A stretch of DNA of 64,000 nt from Bacteroides sp. CAG:530 (GTDB lineage Bacteria > Bacteroidota > Bacteroidia > Bacteroidales > Bacteroidaceae). A program made the position numbers and the translations under genes. Below are positions 28,623-37,543 of this stretch, one piece after another. How positions within the stretch are numbered: the stretch's first letter is position 1; every line of letters begins with the position of its first letter. The notes beneath the pieces were generated by a model, which did not search any database, was not told where the DNA came from, and saw nothing but the letters and a program-made list of their open reading frames with translations. The DNA lies in the NCBI GenBank assembly GCA_000434735.1, contig FR881292.1, positions 28,718 through 92,717 on the forward strand, read 5' to 3'.

Positions 28623-30350
28623 ATGATTCATAAACTGAAATTCTTACTTATGGCGGTAGCAGTACTGCTGCTCTCCGCTTTCAAAGCCGATAATGTAGTA
28701 ACCGTATTCATGATTGGCGACTCTACCATGGCCAATAAGTCGCTCGACGCAGGCAACCAAGAACGCGGATGGGGACACGTATTAGGCGGATTCTTTTCTG
28801 AAAATATCCGTGTAGAAAATCATGCCGTAAACGGACGCAGCTCTAAAAGTTTTATTGATGAAGGCAGATGGCAAGAGGTGCTCGACCGTATTCGTCCGGG
28901 CGACTACGTGCTTATCCAATTCGGACATAACGACGAGAAAGCCGACGAGAAACGTCATACCGACCCCGGTACAACTTTCGATGCCAATCTGCGTAAGTTC
29001 GTAACCGAAACTCGCAGCAAAGGAGGTATTCCCGTTTTGTTCAACTCTATAGTTCGACGCAATTTCGGAGAAAACGCTAATGCCATAGCAGCCGACGATG
29101 TTCGCTCTGAAAAAAGCACCGCTGTAGAAGAAGGCGATAAACTGGTAGATACCCACGGAAAATACCTCGACTCACCACGCAACGTAGCACGCGAAATGAA
29201 GATTTGCTTCATCGATTTGAATGATGCTACACGCAAATTGGTAGAAAGCTACGGAGTAGAAGGCTCAAAGAGACTTTTCATGTGGATTCCCGAAGGCGTA
29301 TCGCCGGCATGTCCTAAAGGCAGACAAGACAATACTCACCTCAATGTGTTTGGCGCACGCAAAGTAGCGTCGTTGGCAGCCGATTCTTTGGCGTCACACT
29401 TCCCTGAACTCGCTAAAGAAGTACGCCATTATGACTATGTAGTAGCCAAAGACGGAAGCGGCGATTTCTTTACTGTACAAGAAGCCATCAACGCTGTACC
29501 CGATTTCCGCAAGAACAAACGCACTACCATCTTGGTTCGCAGCGGAGAATATAAGGAGAAACTCATTGTCCCAGCATCAAAGATAAATGTTTCAATGATA
29601 GGCGAAGAAGGAGCTGTCATCACCAACGATGGATATGCCAAGAAGCTAAACGCACTTGGCGATGAGATGTCTACATCTGGATCATCTACAGCATATATCT
29701 ATGCACCCGACTTCTATGCAGAGAACATTACTTTCGCCAACACAGCAGGTAGAGTGGGTCAAGCAGTAGCGTGCTTTATTGAAGGCGACCGTGTATATTT
29801 CAAGCATTGCCGCTTCATTGGCAATCAAGATACGCTCTACACTTATGGCAAAGAGAGCCGTCAGTATTATGAGGATTGCTACGTAGAAGGTACTGTCGAT
29901 TTCATCTTCGGATGGTCTACCGCCGTATTCCGCAACTGCGAGATACACAGCGTAGGCGATGGATATGTAACCGCCCCTGCCACCGACAAAGGCAAAAAAT
30001 ACGGATATGTATTCTGGAACTGCCGCCTCACCGCAGCACCCGAAACGAAATCGGTTTACCTGTCTCGTCCTTGGCGTCCTTATGCGCAAGTAGTCTACAT
30101 CCAGTGTAAGTTAGGTAAACATATCCTACCGGCAGGATGGGATAACTGGAGAAATCCTGCAAACGAAAAGACCGTATTCTTTGCCGAATATAAGAATACA
30201 GGCGACGGAGCCGATACAAAACAGCGAGTTTCGTACGGCAAACAACTGAAAAGCATTGCCGGCTATTCGCCCGAAGATGTACTGAAAGGCAATGACGGAT
30301 GGAATCCTATAGCCAACGGTAACACCTTGCTAACCAACCTAAAACGCTGA
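28623..30350 (+). CDS. Bifunctional CE12 acetylesterase / CE8 pectin methylesterase
   Basis: The 575-residue secreted protein joins two esterases. Residues about 24-255 form an SGNH hydrolase of family CE12 (rhamnogalacturonan or pectin acetylesterase), with Ser34 in GDST, Asn103 in FGHND and Asp236/His239 in DNTH. Residues about 265-575 form a CE8 pectin methylesterase with the family's two catalytic Asp residues (Asp403 in GNQDTLYT, Asp426 in VDFIFG) and Arg482/Trp484 in SRPWRPY. Together they would strip acetyl and methyl groups from pectin, which lets lyases and hydrolases act. The ATG at 28623 is chosen because it leads straight into the signal peptide; the upstream TTG at 28614 adds nothing. 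It is the last gene of the locus before a terminator. Confidence 0.93.
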   Translation: MIHKLKFLLMAVAVLLLSAFKADNVVTVFMIGDSTMANKSLDAGNQERGWGHVLGGFFSENIRVENHAVNGRSSKSFIDEGRWQEVLDRIRPGDYVLIQFGHNDEKADEKRHTDPGTTFDANLRKFVTETRSKGGIPVLFNSIVRRNFGENANAIAADDVRSEKSTAVEEGDKLVDTHGKYLDSPRNVAREMKICFIDLNDATRKLVESYGVEGSKRLFMWIPEGVSPACPKGRQDNTHLNVFGARKVASLAADSLASHFPELAKEVRHYDYVVAKDGSGDFFTVQEAINAVPDFRKNKRTTILVRSGEYKEKLIVPASKINVSMIGEEGAVITNDGYAKKLNALGDEMSTSGSSTAYIYAPDFYAENITFANTAGRVGQAVACFIEGDRVYFKHCRFIGNQDTLYTYGKESRQYYEDCYVEGTVDFIFGWSTAVFRNCEIHSVGDGYVTAPATDKGKKYGYVFWNCRLTAAPETKSVYLSRPWRPYAQVVYIQCKLGKHILPAGWDNWRNPANEKTVFFAEYKNTGDGADTKQRVSYGKQLKSIAGYSPEDVLKGNDGWNPIANGNTLLTNLKR

Positions 30351-30378
30351 AGCTGATTTATCGATTATATTTATTTAT

Positions 30379-30424
30379 CCGACAGTAGTCCACACCATGA
30401 AGTGGCTACTGTCGGCTTTTTTTA
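30379..30424 (+). terminator. Intrinsic terminator closing the pectin operon
   Basis: CCGACAGTAG (30379-30388) pairs with CTACTGTCGG (30406-30415) and CCAC with GTGG inside it, with one bulged T. A long T-run follows (30417-30423). Confidence 0.9.
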
Positions 30425-30443
30425 TTTAAAGAACTCACATTTT

Positions 30444-30473
30444 TTTGCACAGACACATTTTTTTGTACATTTG
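30444..30473 (+). promoter_or_regulatory. Promoter of the second hybrid regulator
   Basis: TTTG (30444-30447) and TACATTTG (30466-30473) are separated by 18 bp. Both match the Bacteroidetes -33 and -7 consensus, and the ATG at 30505 is 31 bp downstream. This is the best promoter in the window. Confidence 0.75.
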
Positions 30474-30504
30474 TAGTTATCAAATCTAACCAGAGGCTAC
30501 AAAT

Positions 30505-33500
30505 ATGAAAAGAAACGTCGTTCTAACCATTATACTTTTTTTATCGGTAATAGGTGTCCGTGCACAGCTTAATTGCACATTTACACATTATACACAAGAA
30601 AACGGACTGTCGCAGAATACGATAATGGATATGATTCAAGACAGCGACGGATTGATATGGTTTGCCACATGGAATGGCATTAACCGTTTCGATGGATACG
30701 AATTTAAAATTTACAAAGCTCATAAAGACAATGACTCACAGTGGAGTTCAAATCGTGTCGAAAAGTTAGAAATGGACAGCCACGGAAACATATGGTGCGT
30801 AAGCTACGACGGACGTGCCTTCAGATTCGACAAACGCCAAGAAGCCTTTCATGAAATAAAACCCCAAGGAAATATAGACTTTATTGCCGACCGCATCGTT
30901 GCGCTGAAAAATTCATCTGTATGGTTACTCTCGCCCGAAAACGGAGCGGTTAGAGTAACGGGAAACAGTGTAACATTCGAGAATTACGGAAAAGTAAACA
31001 ATGTGTTCCTCGATTCTCGCCAACACGAATGGGTACTTACCGACGACGGACTTAGATGCATAGACGCTAAGACAAATAAACAGAGTACTTACTTCGCCAC
31101 AAATAAAAAGACCAAGGCTGTAGACAAACAGAACTTCCTATCGGCTGTAGAGGCAGACGAAAAAATCTATTTCGGCTCTGATAAAGGAAGAATTTGGGTA
31201 AACGATATAAAAACAGGAGAGTTTACCATGCACACCATCGACGCTAACGATGAAGTATTTTATATGGAGAGCCTGAAAAACGGCAAGTTGCTGATAGTAA
31301 CACGACAAAATGGTATAGCCATAACCGACAAAAAACTGGAGAAAACCGAATGGTTACTTACAGCCAAAAGCTTCGATTTTAACCGCTACCCAGTTTTAGC
31401 GGTACGCCCCGACCATATAGGAAACACATGGATAGGAGTAAAAAAAGTGGGATGCGTAATACGTGTAGCACCCGAAAAGAAAGAATTTACCGTTGAGCAG
31501 TTAGAGGTAGAACAAGATGCCGCCGACCGCTCTAACCCCGTTTTCTGTATAGCCTCATCAAACAACGGCAATGTATGGGTACACCCTGAAGGAGGAGGAT
31601 TAAGCATATTCAACCCATTTACAAAAAGACTTGAACCCTTCTTTAACAGCATACGTACGCCACAACTGCGTTTCTCTACCAAACTGCACTCTATGATGGT
31701 AGACCGCCAAGGCAACTTATGGCTGGGAACTCACTCCAAAGGATTGGAGAAAGTTACATTCTTCTTCAACGAGTTCAATCTTACACAACCAAAGGATTGT
31801 AATGACGATACTAACGCAAATAAGGTACGAGCCATATTCGAAGACTCTAAGAAACGCATCTGGGCAGGCACACGCGACGGAAAGATTTCTATCTACGAAG
31901 CAGGCACTTTAAAACCGCTTGGCTATCTGTCGACACAAGGACAAATCACTCGTCAAGGTACTCCTTTCATCGGCTCTGCCTATAAGATTATAGAAGATTC
32001 TAAGGGTACTATATGGATAGCTACAAAAGGAAAAGGTGTTATCCGCCTCACAGCGGAAGGCAACTCTTACCGCATGGACTCGTTCGTTAGCAATCCTAAT
32101 GATGTGTATAGCCTGAGTCACAACAGTGTATACGATATATGTGAAGACGGAAAGGGACGACTTTGGTTCGTTACATTCGGTGGTGGTATCGATCTATTAG
32201 AGCCTACAGCCAACGGCTCATGCCGATTCATAAACGCACATAATAATCTTAAAGGGTATCCTATGGAGCGTTGCCTCAAGGCACGCCGTATGCTGCGCGA
32301 TGCCCAAGGTCGTCTGTGGGTAGGCACTTCAAACGGACTGCTTTCGTTCGACGAGAATTTCAGTCGCCCGGAGAGTATTGCCTTCCATCTGTATACAGCC
32401 AGCAATTCGCCAGAAACATTGAGCAGCAATGACATCTACGATATATTACAGACTAAGGATAATCGTTTGTTCTTCGCTACATTCGGTGGAGGTCTGAACG
32501 AACTTAAGCAAAGCAAAGGAAACCAGACTGAAGCATCGTTCATAAAGTACGGCATACAAGACGGACTGCCATCCGACGTGCTAATATCCATGGCAGCCGA
32601 TAACAAGAACAACCTATGGATAGCATCCGAAAGTGGATTGTGTAAATTCGGACTGAAAGAACACTATTTTGAGAACTACCTGAAACAAGAATTGGGTAGC
32701 GAAATCAATTTTGAAGAAAGTACCGCCACCAGTGGACGCGACGGCACTTTGTACTTCGGGTCTAACCGAGGCATAGTATCGTTCAAAACCGATAATATCA
32801 GCAAGAGCGCCAACGTGCCTCCTATCTTCTTGGCACGACTCAAGGTGATGAACGAAGAAATTCTTCCGACAGAAAACGGTATCTTGCAGAAGTCGCTCAA
32901 TGAGATAGAGAGCATTTCATTGTCTCACAGACAGAATACCATCAGCATAACGTATGCCACACTCGATATGTCGTTCCCCGAAAACGTGCGATATGCATTT
33001 AAACTTGAAGGCTTCGACAAAGACTGGAACTATGTAGACTGGCAGCGTTCGGCCACTTACACCAACCTGCCCAAGGGCAATTATGTATTCCGTGTAAAAT
33101 CTACAAACGGAGCAGGTATATGGGTGGAAAATGAGCACGACTTACGTATAACCGTACGCCCGTTGTTCTGGGAGACACCGTGGGCTTACCTGCTCTTCGT
33201 CATCGGTTTCTTGACAATTCTGCTCATAGGTACGTACATTCTGTTCATTATCTATAGATTAAAGCACGAGGTTTCTGTAGAACAAAAGCTTACCGATATG
33301 AAGCTGCGCTTCTTTACCAACATCTCGCACGAACTTCGTACACCGCTCACGCTGATAGACGGACCGGTGAACTTCATCTTACGTCGTTCTGACCTTAACG
33401 ATGAGGTACGCGAATCGCTGAAAGTGGTAGAACGAAACACTCAGCGTATGCTGCGATTGGTAAATCAGATTCTCGACTTCCGCAAAATACAAAACAACAA

Positions 33501-34890
33501 GATGAAGCTTCGCGTAGAGCATGTAGAAATAGTGAGCTTTACGCAGCGCATCATGGAGAATTTCCAGACTATAGCCGAAGAAAACCGAATAGATTTCTTG
33601 TTCGAAACCGAAAAGTCTCAGCTATATCTGTGGATAGATGCCGACAAGGTGGAAAAGATTATATTCAACCTACTGTCTAACGCCTTTAAGTACACGCATC
33701 CGGGAAAGAACATCAAGCTGTTTATACACGAGGACGAGAATACCGTATCTATAGGCGTGCAAGACCAAGGCATCGGTATCTCAGAGAACAAGCGCAAATC
33801 GCTTTTCGTACGCTTCGAAACGTTGCTCGACCGTAACCTGTTTGCACAGAACAGCTCTGGTATCGGTCTGTCGCTGGTTAAGGAGCTGGTAGATATGCAC
33901 CATGCTACCATCGACGTAGAAAGTAAAGAGGGCGAAGGCAGTTGCTTCACCGTACACTTCAAGAAGGGAAAAGAGCACTATGACGATAATGTAGAGTTTG
34001 TAGTGGCAGATGATATATATGTAACCAACGGCAACGAGGAACCGGCAGCTACTACCGAAACTACGACTGCCGAAAGCGAAGCTCAGGCAGACGACCAGCA
34101 GACTATGCTTCTGGTAGAAGATAATGTTGAAATGCGTTTCTTCTTACGTAGCATCTTCGCTAAACGCTTTAAGGTGATAGAGGCATCAAACGGTAATGAG
34201 GGATTGGAGAAAGCTACCACATTCATCCCCGATATCATTATCAGCGATGTCATGATGCCAGAGAAAGATGGTATACAGATGACGCGCGAACTACGTAACC
34301 AGCTTGCCACCAGCCACATTCCTATCGTATTGCTTACAGCCAAGACCGATATGGACAGTAAGTTGCAAGGTATGGAACTGGGTGTAGACAGTTACATCAC
34401 CAAACCGTTCAGCGCCGTATATCTTGAAGCTCGCGTAAACAACTTGCTTGAACGCCGCCGCAGTCTGCGTCAGTTCTACTATGAGCACCTTATGGACAGC
34501 ACGCCTGCCGGACAACCGGAACCTGCCGAAGCACAAGAGCAGACTCAGGCCATGTCACCGCAAGACCGCAAGTTCATAGATAAGCTTACCGAACTGATGG
34601 AAAAGAACATGGACAACGGTGATTTGGTAGTAGACGATTTGGTGAAGGAAATGGCGGTGAGTCGTTCTGTATTCTTCAAGAAGTTGAAATCTCTCACAGG
34701 CTTGGCTCCGGTAGAATTCATCAAAGAGATGCGTGTTAAGCGTGCAGCCAATCTCATAGAGTCGGGCGAGTTCAACATGACGCAAATCGCCTATATGGTA
34801 GGTATTAACGACCCGCGCTACTTCAGCAAGTGCTTCAAGCAGCGTTTTGGCATGACACCTACAGAGTATAAGGATAGGAACAAGAAATAA
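30505..34890 (+). CDS. Hybrid two-component system regulator (intact)
   Basis: The 1461-residue protein is a hybrid two-component regulator: signal peptide (1-20), double propeller (about 20-770), Y_Y_Y domain (about 800-880), one membrane helix (about 887-915), histidine kinase with His942 in SHELRTPLT, ATPase domain with N, G1 and G2 boxes, receiver and AraC-type HTH (about 1355-1460). The receiver is canonical: LLVEDN, phosphoacceptor Asp1248 in ISDVMMPEKDG, and the Thr and Lys. It therefore contrasts with the regulator at 1512-5420. It sits just after the SusC-SusD-esterase genes and most likely senses pectin-derived oligosaccharides and activates that operon. It has its own promoter and terminator. 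Confidence 0.96.
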   Translation: MKRNVVLTIILFLSVIGVRAQLNCTFTHYTQENGLSQNTIMDMIQDSDGLIWFATWNGINRFDGYEFKIYKAHKDNDSQWSSNRVEKLEMDSHGNIWCVSYDGRAFRFDKRQEAFHEIKPQGNIDFIADRIVALKNSSVWLLSPENGAVRVTGNSVTFENYGKVNNVFLDSRQHEWVLTDDGLRCIDAKTNKQSTYFATNKKTKAVDKQNFLSAVEADEKIYFGSDKGRIWVNDIKTGEFTMHTIDANDEVFYMESLKNGKLLIVTRQNGIAITDKKLEKTEWLLTAKSFDFNRYPVLAVRPDHIGNTWIGVKKVGCVIRVAPEKKEFTVEQLEVEQDAADRSNPVFCIASSNNGNVWVHPEGGGLSIFNPFTKRLEPFFNSIRTPQLRFSTKLHSMMVDRQGNLWLGTHSKGLEKVTFFFNEFNLTQPKDCNDDTNANKVRAIFEDSKKRIWAGTRDGKISIYEAGTLKPLGYLSTQGQITRQGTPFIGSAYKIIEDSKGTIWIATKGKGVIRLTAEGNSYRMDSFVSNPNDVYSLSHNSVYDICEDGKGRLWFVTFGGGIDLLEPTANGSCRFINAHNNLKGYPMERCLKARRMLRDAQGRLWVGTSNGLLSFDENFSRPESIAFHLYTASNSPETLSSNDIYDILQTKDNRLFFATFGGGLNELKQSKGNQTEASFIKYGIQDGLPSDVLISMAADNKNNLWIASESGLCKFGLKEHYFENYLKQELGSEINFEESTATSGRDGTLYFGSNRGIVSFKTDNISKSANVPPIFLARLKVMNEEILPTENGILQKSLNEIESISLSHRQNTISITYATLDMSFPENVRYAFKLEGFDKDWNYVDWQRSATYTNLPKGNYVFRVKSTNGAGIWVENEHDLRITVRPLFWETPWAYLLFVIGFLTILLIGTYILFIIYRLKHEVSVEQKLTDMKLRFFTNISHELRTPLTLIDGPVNFILRRSDLNDEVRESLKVVERNTQRMLRLVNQILDFRKIQNNKMKLRVEHVEIVSFTQRIMENFQTIAEENRIDFLFETEKSQLYLWIDADKVEKIIFNLLSNAFKYTHPGKNIKLFIHEDENTVSIGVQDQGIGISENKRKSLFVRFETLLDRNLFAQNSSGIGLSLVKELVDMHHATIDVESKEGEGSCFTVHFKKGKEHYDDNVEFVVADDIYVTNGNEEPAATTETTTAESEAQADDQQTMLLVEDNVEMRFFLRSIFAKRFKVIEASNGNEGLEKATTFIPDIIISDVMMPEKDGIQMTRELRNQLATSHIPIVLLTAKTDMDSKLQGMELGVDSYITKPFSAVYLEARVNNLLERRRSLRQFYYEHLMDSTPAGQPEPAEAQEQTQAMSPQDRKFIDKLTELMEKNMDNGDLVVDDLVKEMAVSRSVFFKKLKSLTGLAPVEFIKEMRVKRAANLIESGEFNMTQIAYMVGINDPRYFSKCFKQRFGMTPTEYKDRNKK

Positions 34891-34986
34891 CAATGTAAAT
34901 TACTTTTGTTTCATAAAACAAAGCTCATATTTCTTTTCTACCATTTTTTGGTATAAACTATTTTAAAGAACAAGCTTCAGAAGGAG

Positions 34987-35063
34987 CTCTGAAAGGGGTA
35001 GAAAGAAAGAATGTTATGAGTGAAAAAAAGAATGCGAATTGCAGCACTGCAATATGCGAATGG
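34987..35063 (+). repeat. Dispersed extragenic repeat, copy 1
   Basis: A stretch containing GTGAAAAAAAGAATGCGAA and TGCAATATGCGAATGG matches, in inverted orientation, the stretch at 59473-59548. About 36 of the 43 best-aligned bases agree. It lies between the stop of the hybrid regulator and its terminator, in a 316-bp region that is otherwise without genes. Confidence 0.6.
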
Positions 35064-35070
35064 ACAAGTG

Positions 35071-35110
35071 AAAGAATGCGATGAATTGATTGATTCACCG
35101 CATTCTTTTT
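35071..35110 (+). terminator. Intrinsic terminator after the second hybrid regulator
   Basis: A 16-bp stem (35071-35086 against 35093-35108, one mismatch) with a 6-nt loop ends in a T-run (35106-35110). The A-run before it is short, so it works mainly for the plus strand. Confidence 0.75.
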
Positions 35111-35206
35111 GCCGTAAATTTAGAGCTATTATTATGTGTACTAAATTTATCATCAACATGGACGCATTGTGAAAATGCAATCTTGCTTATATAAACTACT
35201 GCCAAC

Positions 35207-37543
35207 TTAGAACGGATAACCGATAGCGAAATGAACGCCCATACCATCTTTGAAGCGAGGAATATTATAATATCCGCTCTTTCCGGTTTCGTAAGGTACG
35301 TGTAATGCAATTCCCCAGTCAAGACGAAGTACCAAGAATGATAGGTCGTAACGGATACCTACGCCTGTGCCTAACGCCAAGCTATCGAAAAATTTATTGA
35401 AGGTAAATTTAGCACCGGGACGAGAGCTGTCTGAACGCATCAGCCATACATTTCCGGCATCGAGGAATGTGGCACCATTAAGATTACCTCCAAATAGATT
35501 GCCTATGATACGGAAACGGTATTCCAAATTGGCTTCCAACTTAATGTCACCAGTCTCGTCTACATAAGAGAAGCGTGAAGCCTCTGCCGGATGGAAGCGT
35601 CCGGGACCGATAGAACGGATACTGAAGGCACGTATACTGTTGGCACCTCCTACATAGAACTGCTCGCTATACGGTGCTACGGTCTTGTTTCCGTAAGCCC
35701 ATATCACGCCTGCCATAAGGCGCATTGCCAAATGGTTTCTTTCGTCGAACTTAATAAGCGGTCGCAACTCGGTAGTGTACTTCAAATACTGGGCAAATGG
35801 AGTTCCAAGGAACTTCTTATCGCGCTGCGATAGTTTCTTTCCGAACGCTTGATAAATAAGCGAAGTAACATTACCGGCAGAACTGATGGAGTTCTCCCAC
35901 CACCACTGCACACGCTTCTGTTTCCAAGAGTCATCGAATGTAAACGTATATGTTACCGAAGGTATGAATTGGTCGTCAAGGCTTCTAAAAAGCATAGGGT
36001 TGGCAGTAGCTACCGAATCGAAAGCAGCGGTGCGGTGCTGCAATCTATTGAAAGCCAGATGCAACGGAGTAACCGTATGCTTCATGCTACGCGATGGCTG
36101 GAAACTATACGATACGCTTCCACCAAACGAAAGCATACGGAAGTATCGAGCACGGTTCACTTGGTCTATGTATATCTTGAAGTTGGTATGCGACGGAAAA
36201 CGGAACGGGTCGATGCGGTTCTTAATCCACGGAAGAATGATGCGTGGAAAGTCGAGCGTCAAAGCCGCACCAAGCTCGTATGAATTCATAACCGACTTTT
36301 CTTTGTTAACAGTAGAACTGGTCTGCCACTCGTACGAACCGTTCAACTCTAAGCTAAGCGAAGCACCCATACGAAGGAAGTTCTTACGCGATAGCTTGAA
36401 GATAGCACCCGGACCCGTCTGCTTGGTACTCTTCATGGTAGCATTCAGTTCAAGCTCACTATCGTATGGCAAGTCGAACAATGAATTCACGTTGATATCG
36501 AGCGTATCATTTCCGCGCGGAACGTATTGGAACTCGTTATACTTAAATACGCCTAAGCGAGAAAGAGCCTCTTGCGTATAATTCTGTCTACGCAGAGAAT
36601 ACTGCTCTCCCCTACGATAGATAAAACGATTTCGCAGCACATTAAAGCGCAAGCCCGGTTTATCTCCTGAATAATGAATAGTGAAATCATGCAGACGGAT
36701 GGAGTCTGTAGGCTCTTCACCGTTATATCCCGTAAGTCGCACCGTAGTGTTACCTAAAAAATAAGTGCGCAACGCTTCGGGCGGAAGGTTCTTTTTAGGC
36801 TGCATACGTATGTTTACATATCCCGAACGCTTTAGTGTATCGGCGTAAAAGGCAAGAAACTCGCTACGTGCATAGTAATACCCGTGATTTCGGAGCAAAT
36901 CTATGATACGGTCGCGCTCGCTATTAAGAGTCACCACATTAAAATGATCGCCTTTATTAACCAAACGTCCCGACAGATTGGCATTAATCAGACTGTCGGC
37001 ATAGGCTGAGAATCCTCTGTATTCAAGGGTGTCAATAAAATATGGCTTACCCATATTTATATCGTAGCTCAACTTTACGGCACGCGGATTACGGGTGCTA
37101 TCTACCTGATACGTCACCTTTCCGTTAAAATAGCCATAGTCGTGCAGAAGATTAGTAGCCACCTTGACACGTGTGTCGGGATTTACCGTTGACACCAGCA
37201 CGGGCTTGGCAGCCAACTTCTTGAAAATCCAATGTCCGAAGCCATTTTCATAACGTTCAAACCGATTATATATCCACAGTCCGAAGGGTATAGGGAAACG
37301 CACGTTAGGGTTTACGAATATAGCGTTGTTTGGAGCTATGCTTATGGCACCATTCACCTCTTCGAGTGCGTTCTCTGCTGCGGGACTCTTATCTTCATTT
37401 ACAATGTTTACCTTCTTCAATCCCAAATAAAGAGTCTCCCCTTCTGGCAAATGCTTGGTTGTAGAACATGCTGCCAACATGATGACAGCCAATATAGCCA
37501 TCGCCCATCTATAAGCCTTATATGATATGTATATCTGCTTCAT
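35207..37543 (-). CDS. tamL: TamL, lipoprotein BamA/TamA-family outer-membrane protein
   Basis: The 778-residue protein is the Bacteroidetes lipidated TamA homologue. It has a lipobox (LAAC, Cys26), a POTRA-containing N-terminal half (about 35-400) and an Omp85-type 16-strand barrel (about 440-778) ending with the aromatic residue expected of an outer-membrane protein (FAIGYPF). QFYVGGANSIRAFSIRSIGPG is the conserved lid-lock-like motif region. With TamB it inserts proteins or lipids into the outer membrane. Its ATG overlaps the end of tamB by 4 bp. Confidence 0.92.
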   Translation of the reverse strand: MKQIYISYKAYRWAMAILAVIMLAACSTTKHLPEGETLYLGLKKVNIVNEDKSPAAENALEEVNGAISIAPNNAIFVNPNVRFPIPFGLWIYNRFERYENGFGHWIFKKLAAKPVLVSTVNPDTRVKVATNLLHDYGYFNGKVTYQVDSTRNPRAVKLSYDINMGKPYFIDTLEYRGFSAYADSLINANLSGRLVNKGDHFNVVTLNSERDRIIDLLRNHGYYYARSEFLAFYADTLKRSGYVNIRMQPKKNLPPEALRTYFLGNTTVRLTGYNGEEPTDSIRLHDFTIHYSGDKPGLRFNVLRNRFIYRRGEQYSLRRQNYTQEALSRLGVFKYNEFQYVPRGNDTLDINVNSLFDLPYDSELELNATMKSTKQTGPGAIFKLSRKNFLRMGASLSLELNGSYEWQTSSTVNKEKSVMNSYELGAALTLDFPRIILPWIKNRIDPFRFPSHTNFKIYIDQVNRARYFRMLSFGGSVSYSFQPSRSMKHTVTPLHLAFNRLQHRTAAFDSVATANPMLFRSLDDQFIPSVTYTFTFDDSWKQKRVQWWWENSISSAGNVTSLIYQAFGKKLSQRDKKFLGTPFAQYLKYTTELRPLIKFDERNHLAMRLMAGVIWAYGNKTVAPYSEQFYVGGANSIRAFSIRSIGPGRFHPAEASRFSYVDETGDIKLEANLEYRFRIIGNLFGGNLNGATFLDAGNVWLMRSDSSRPGAKFTFNKFFDSLALGTGVGIRYDLSFLVLRLDWGIALHVPYETGKSGYYNIPRFKDGMGVHFAIGYPF

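Noticed and set aside
35849..36581. Two overlapping plus-strand frames of 144 and 231 codons
   Set aside because: Both lie inside the POTRA and barrel region of tamL on the other strand.
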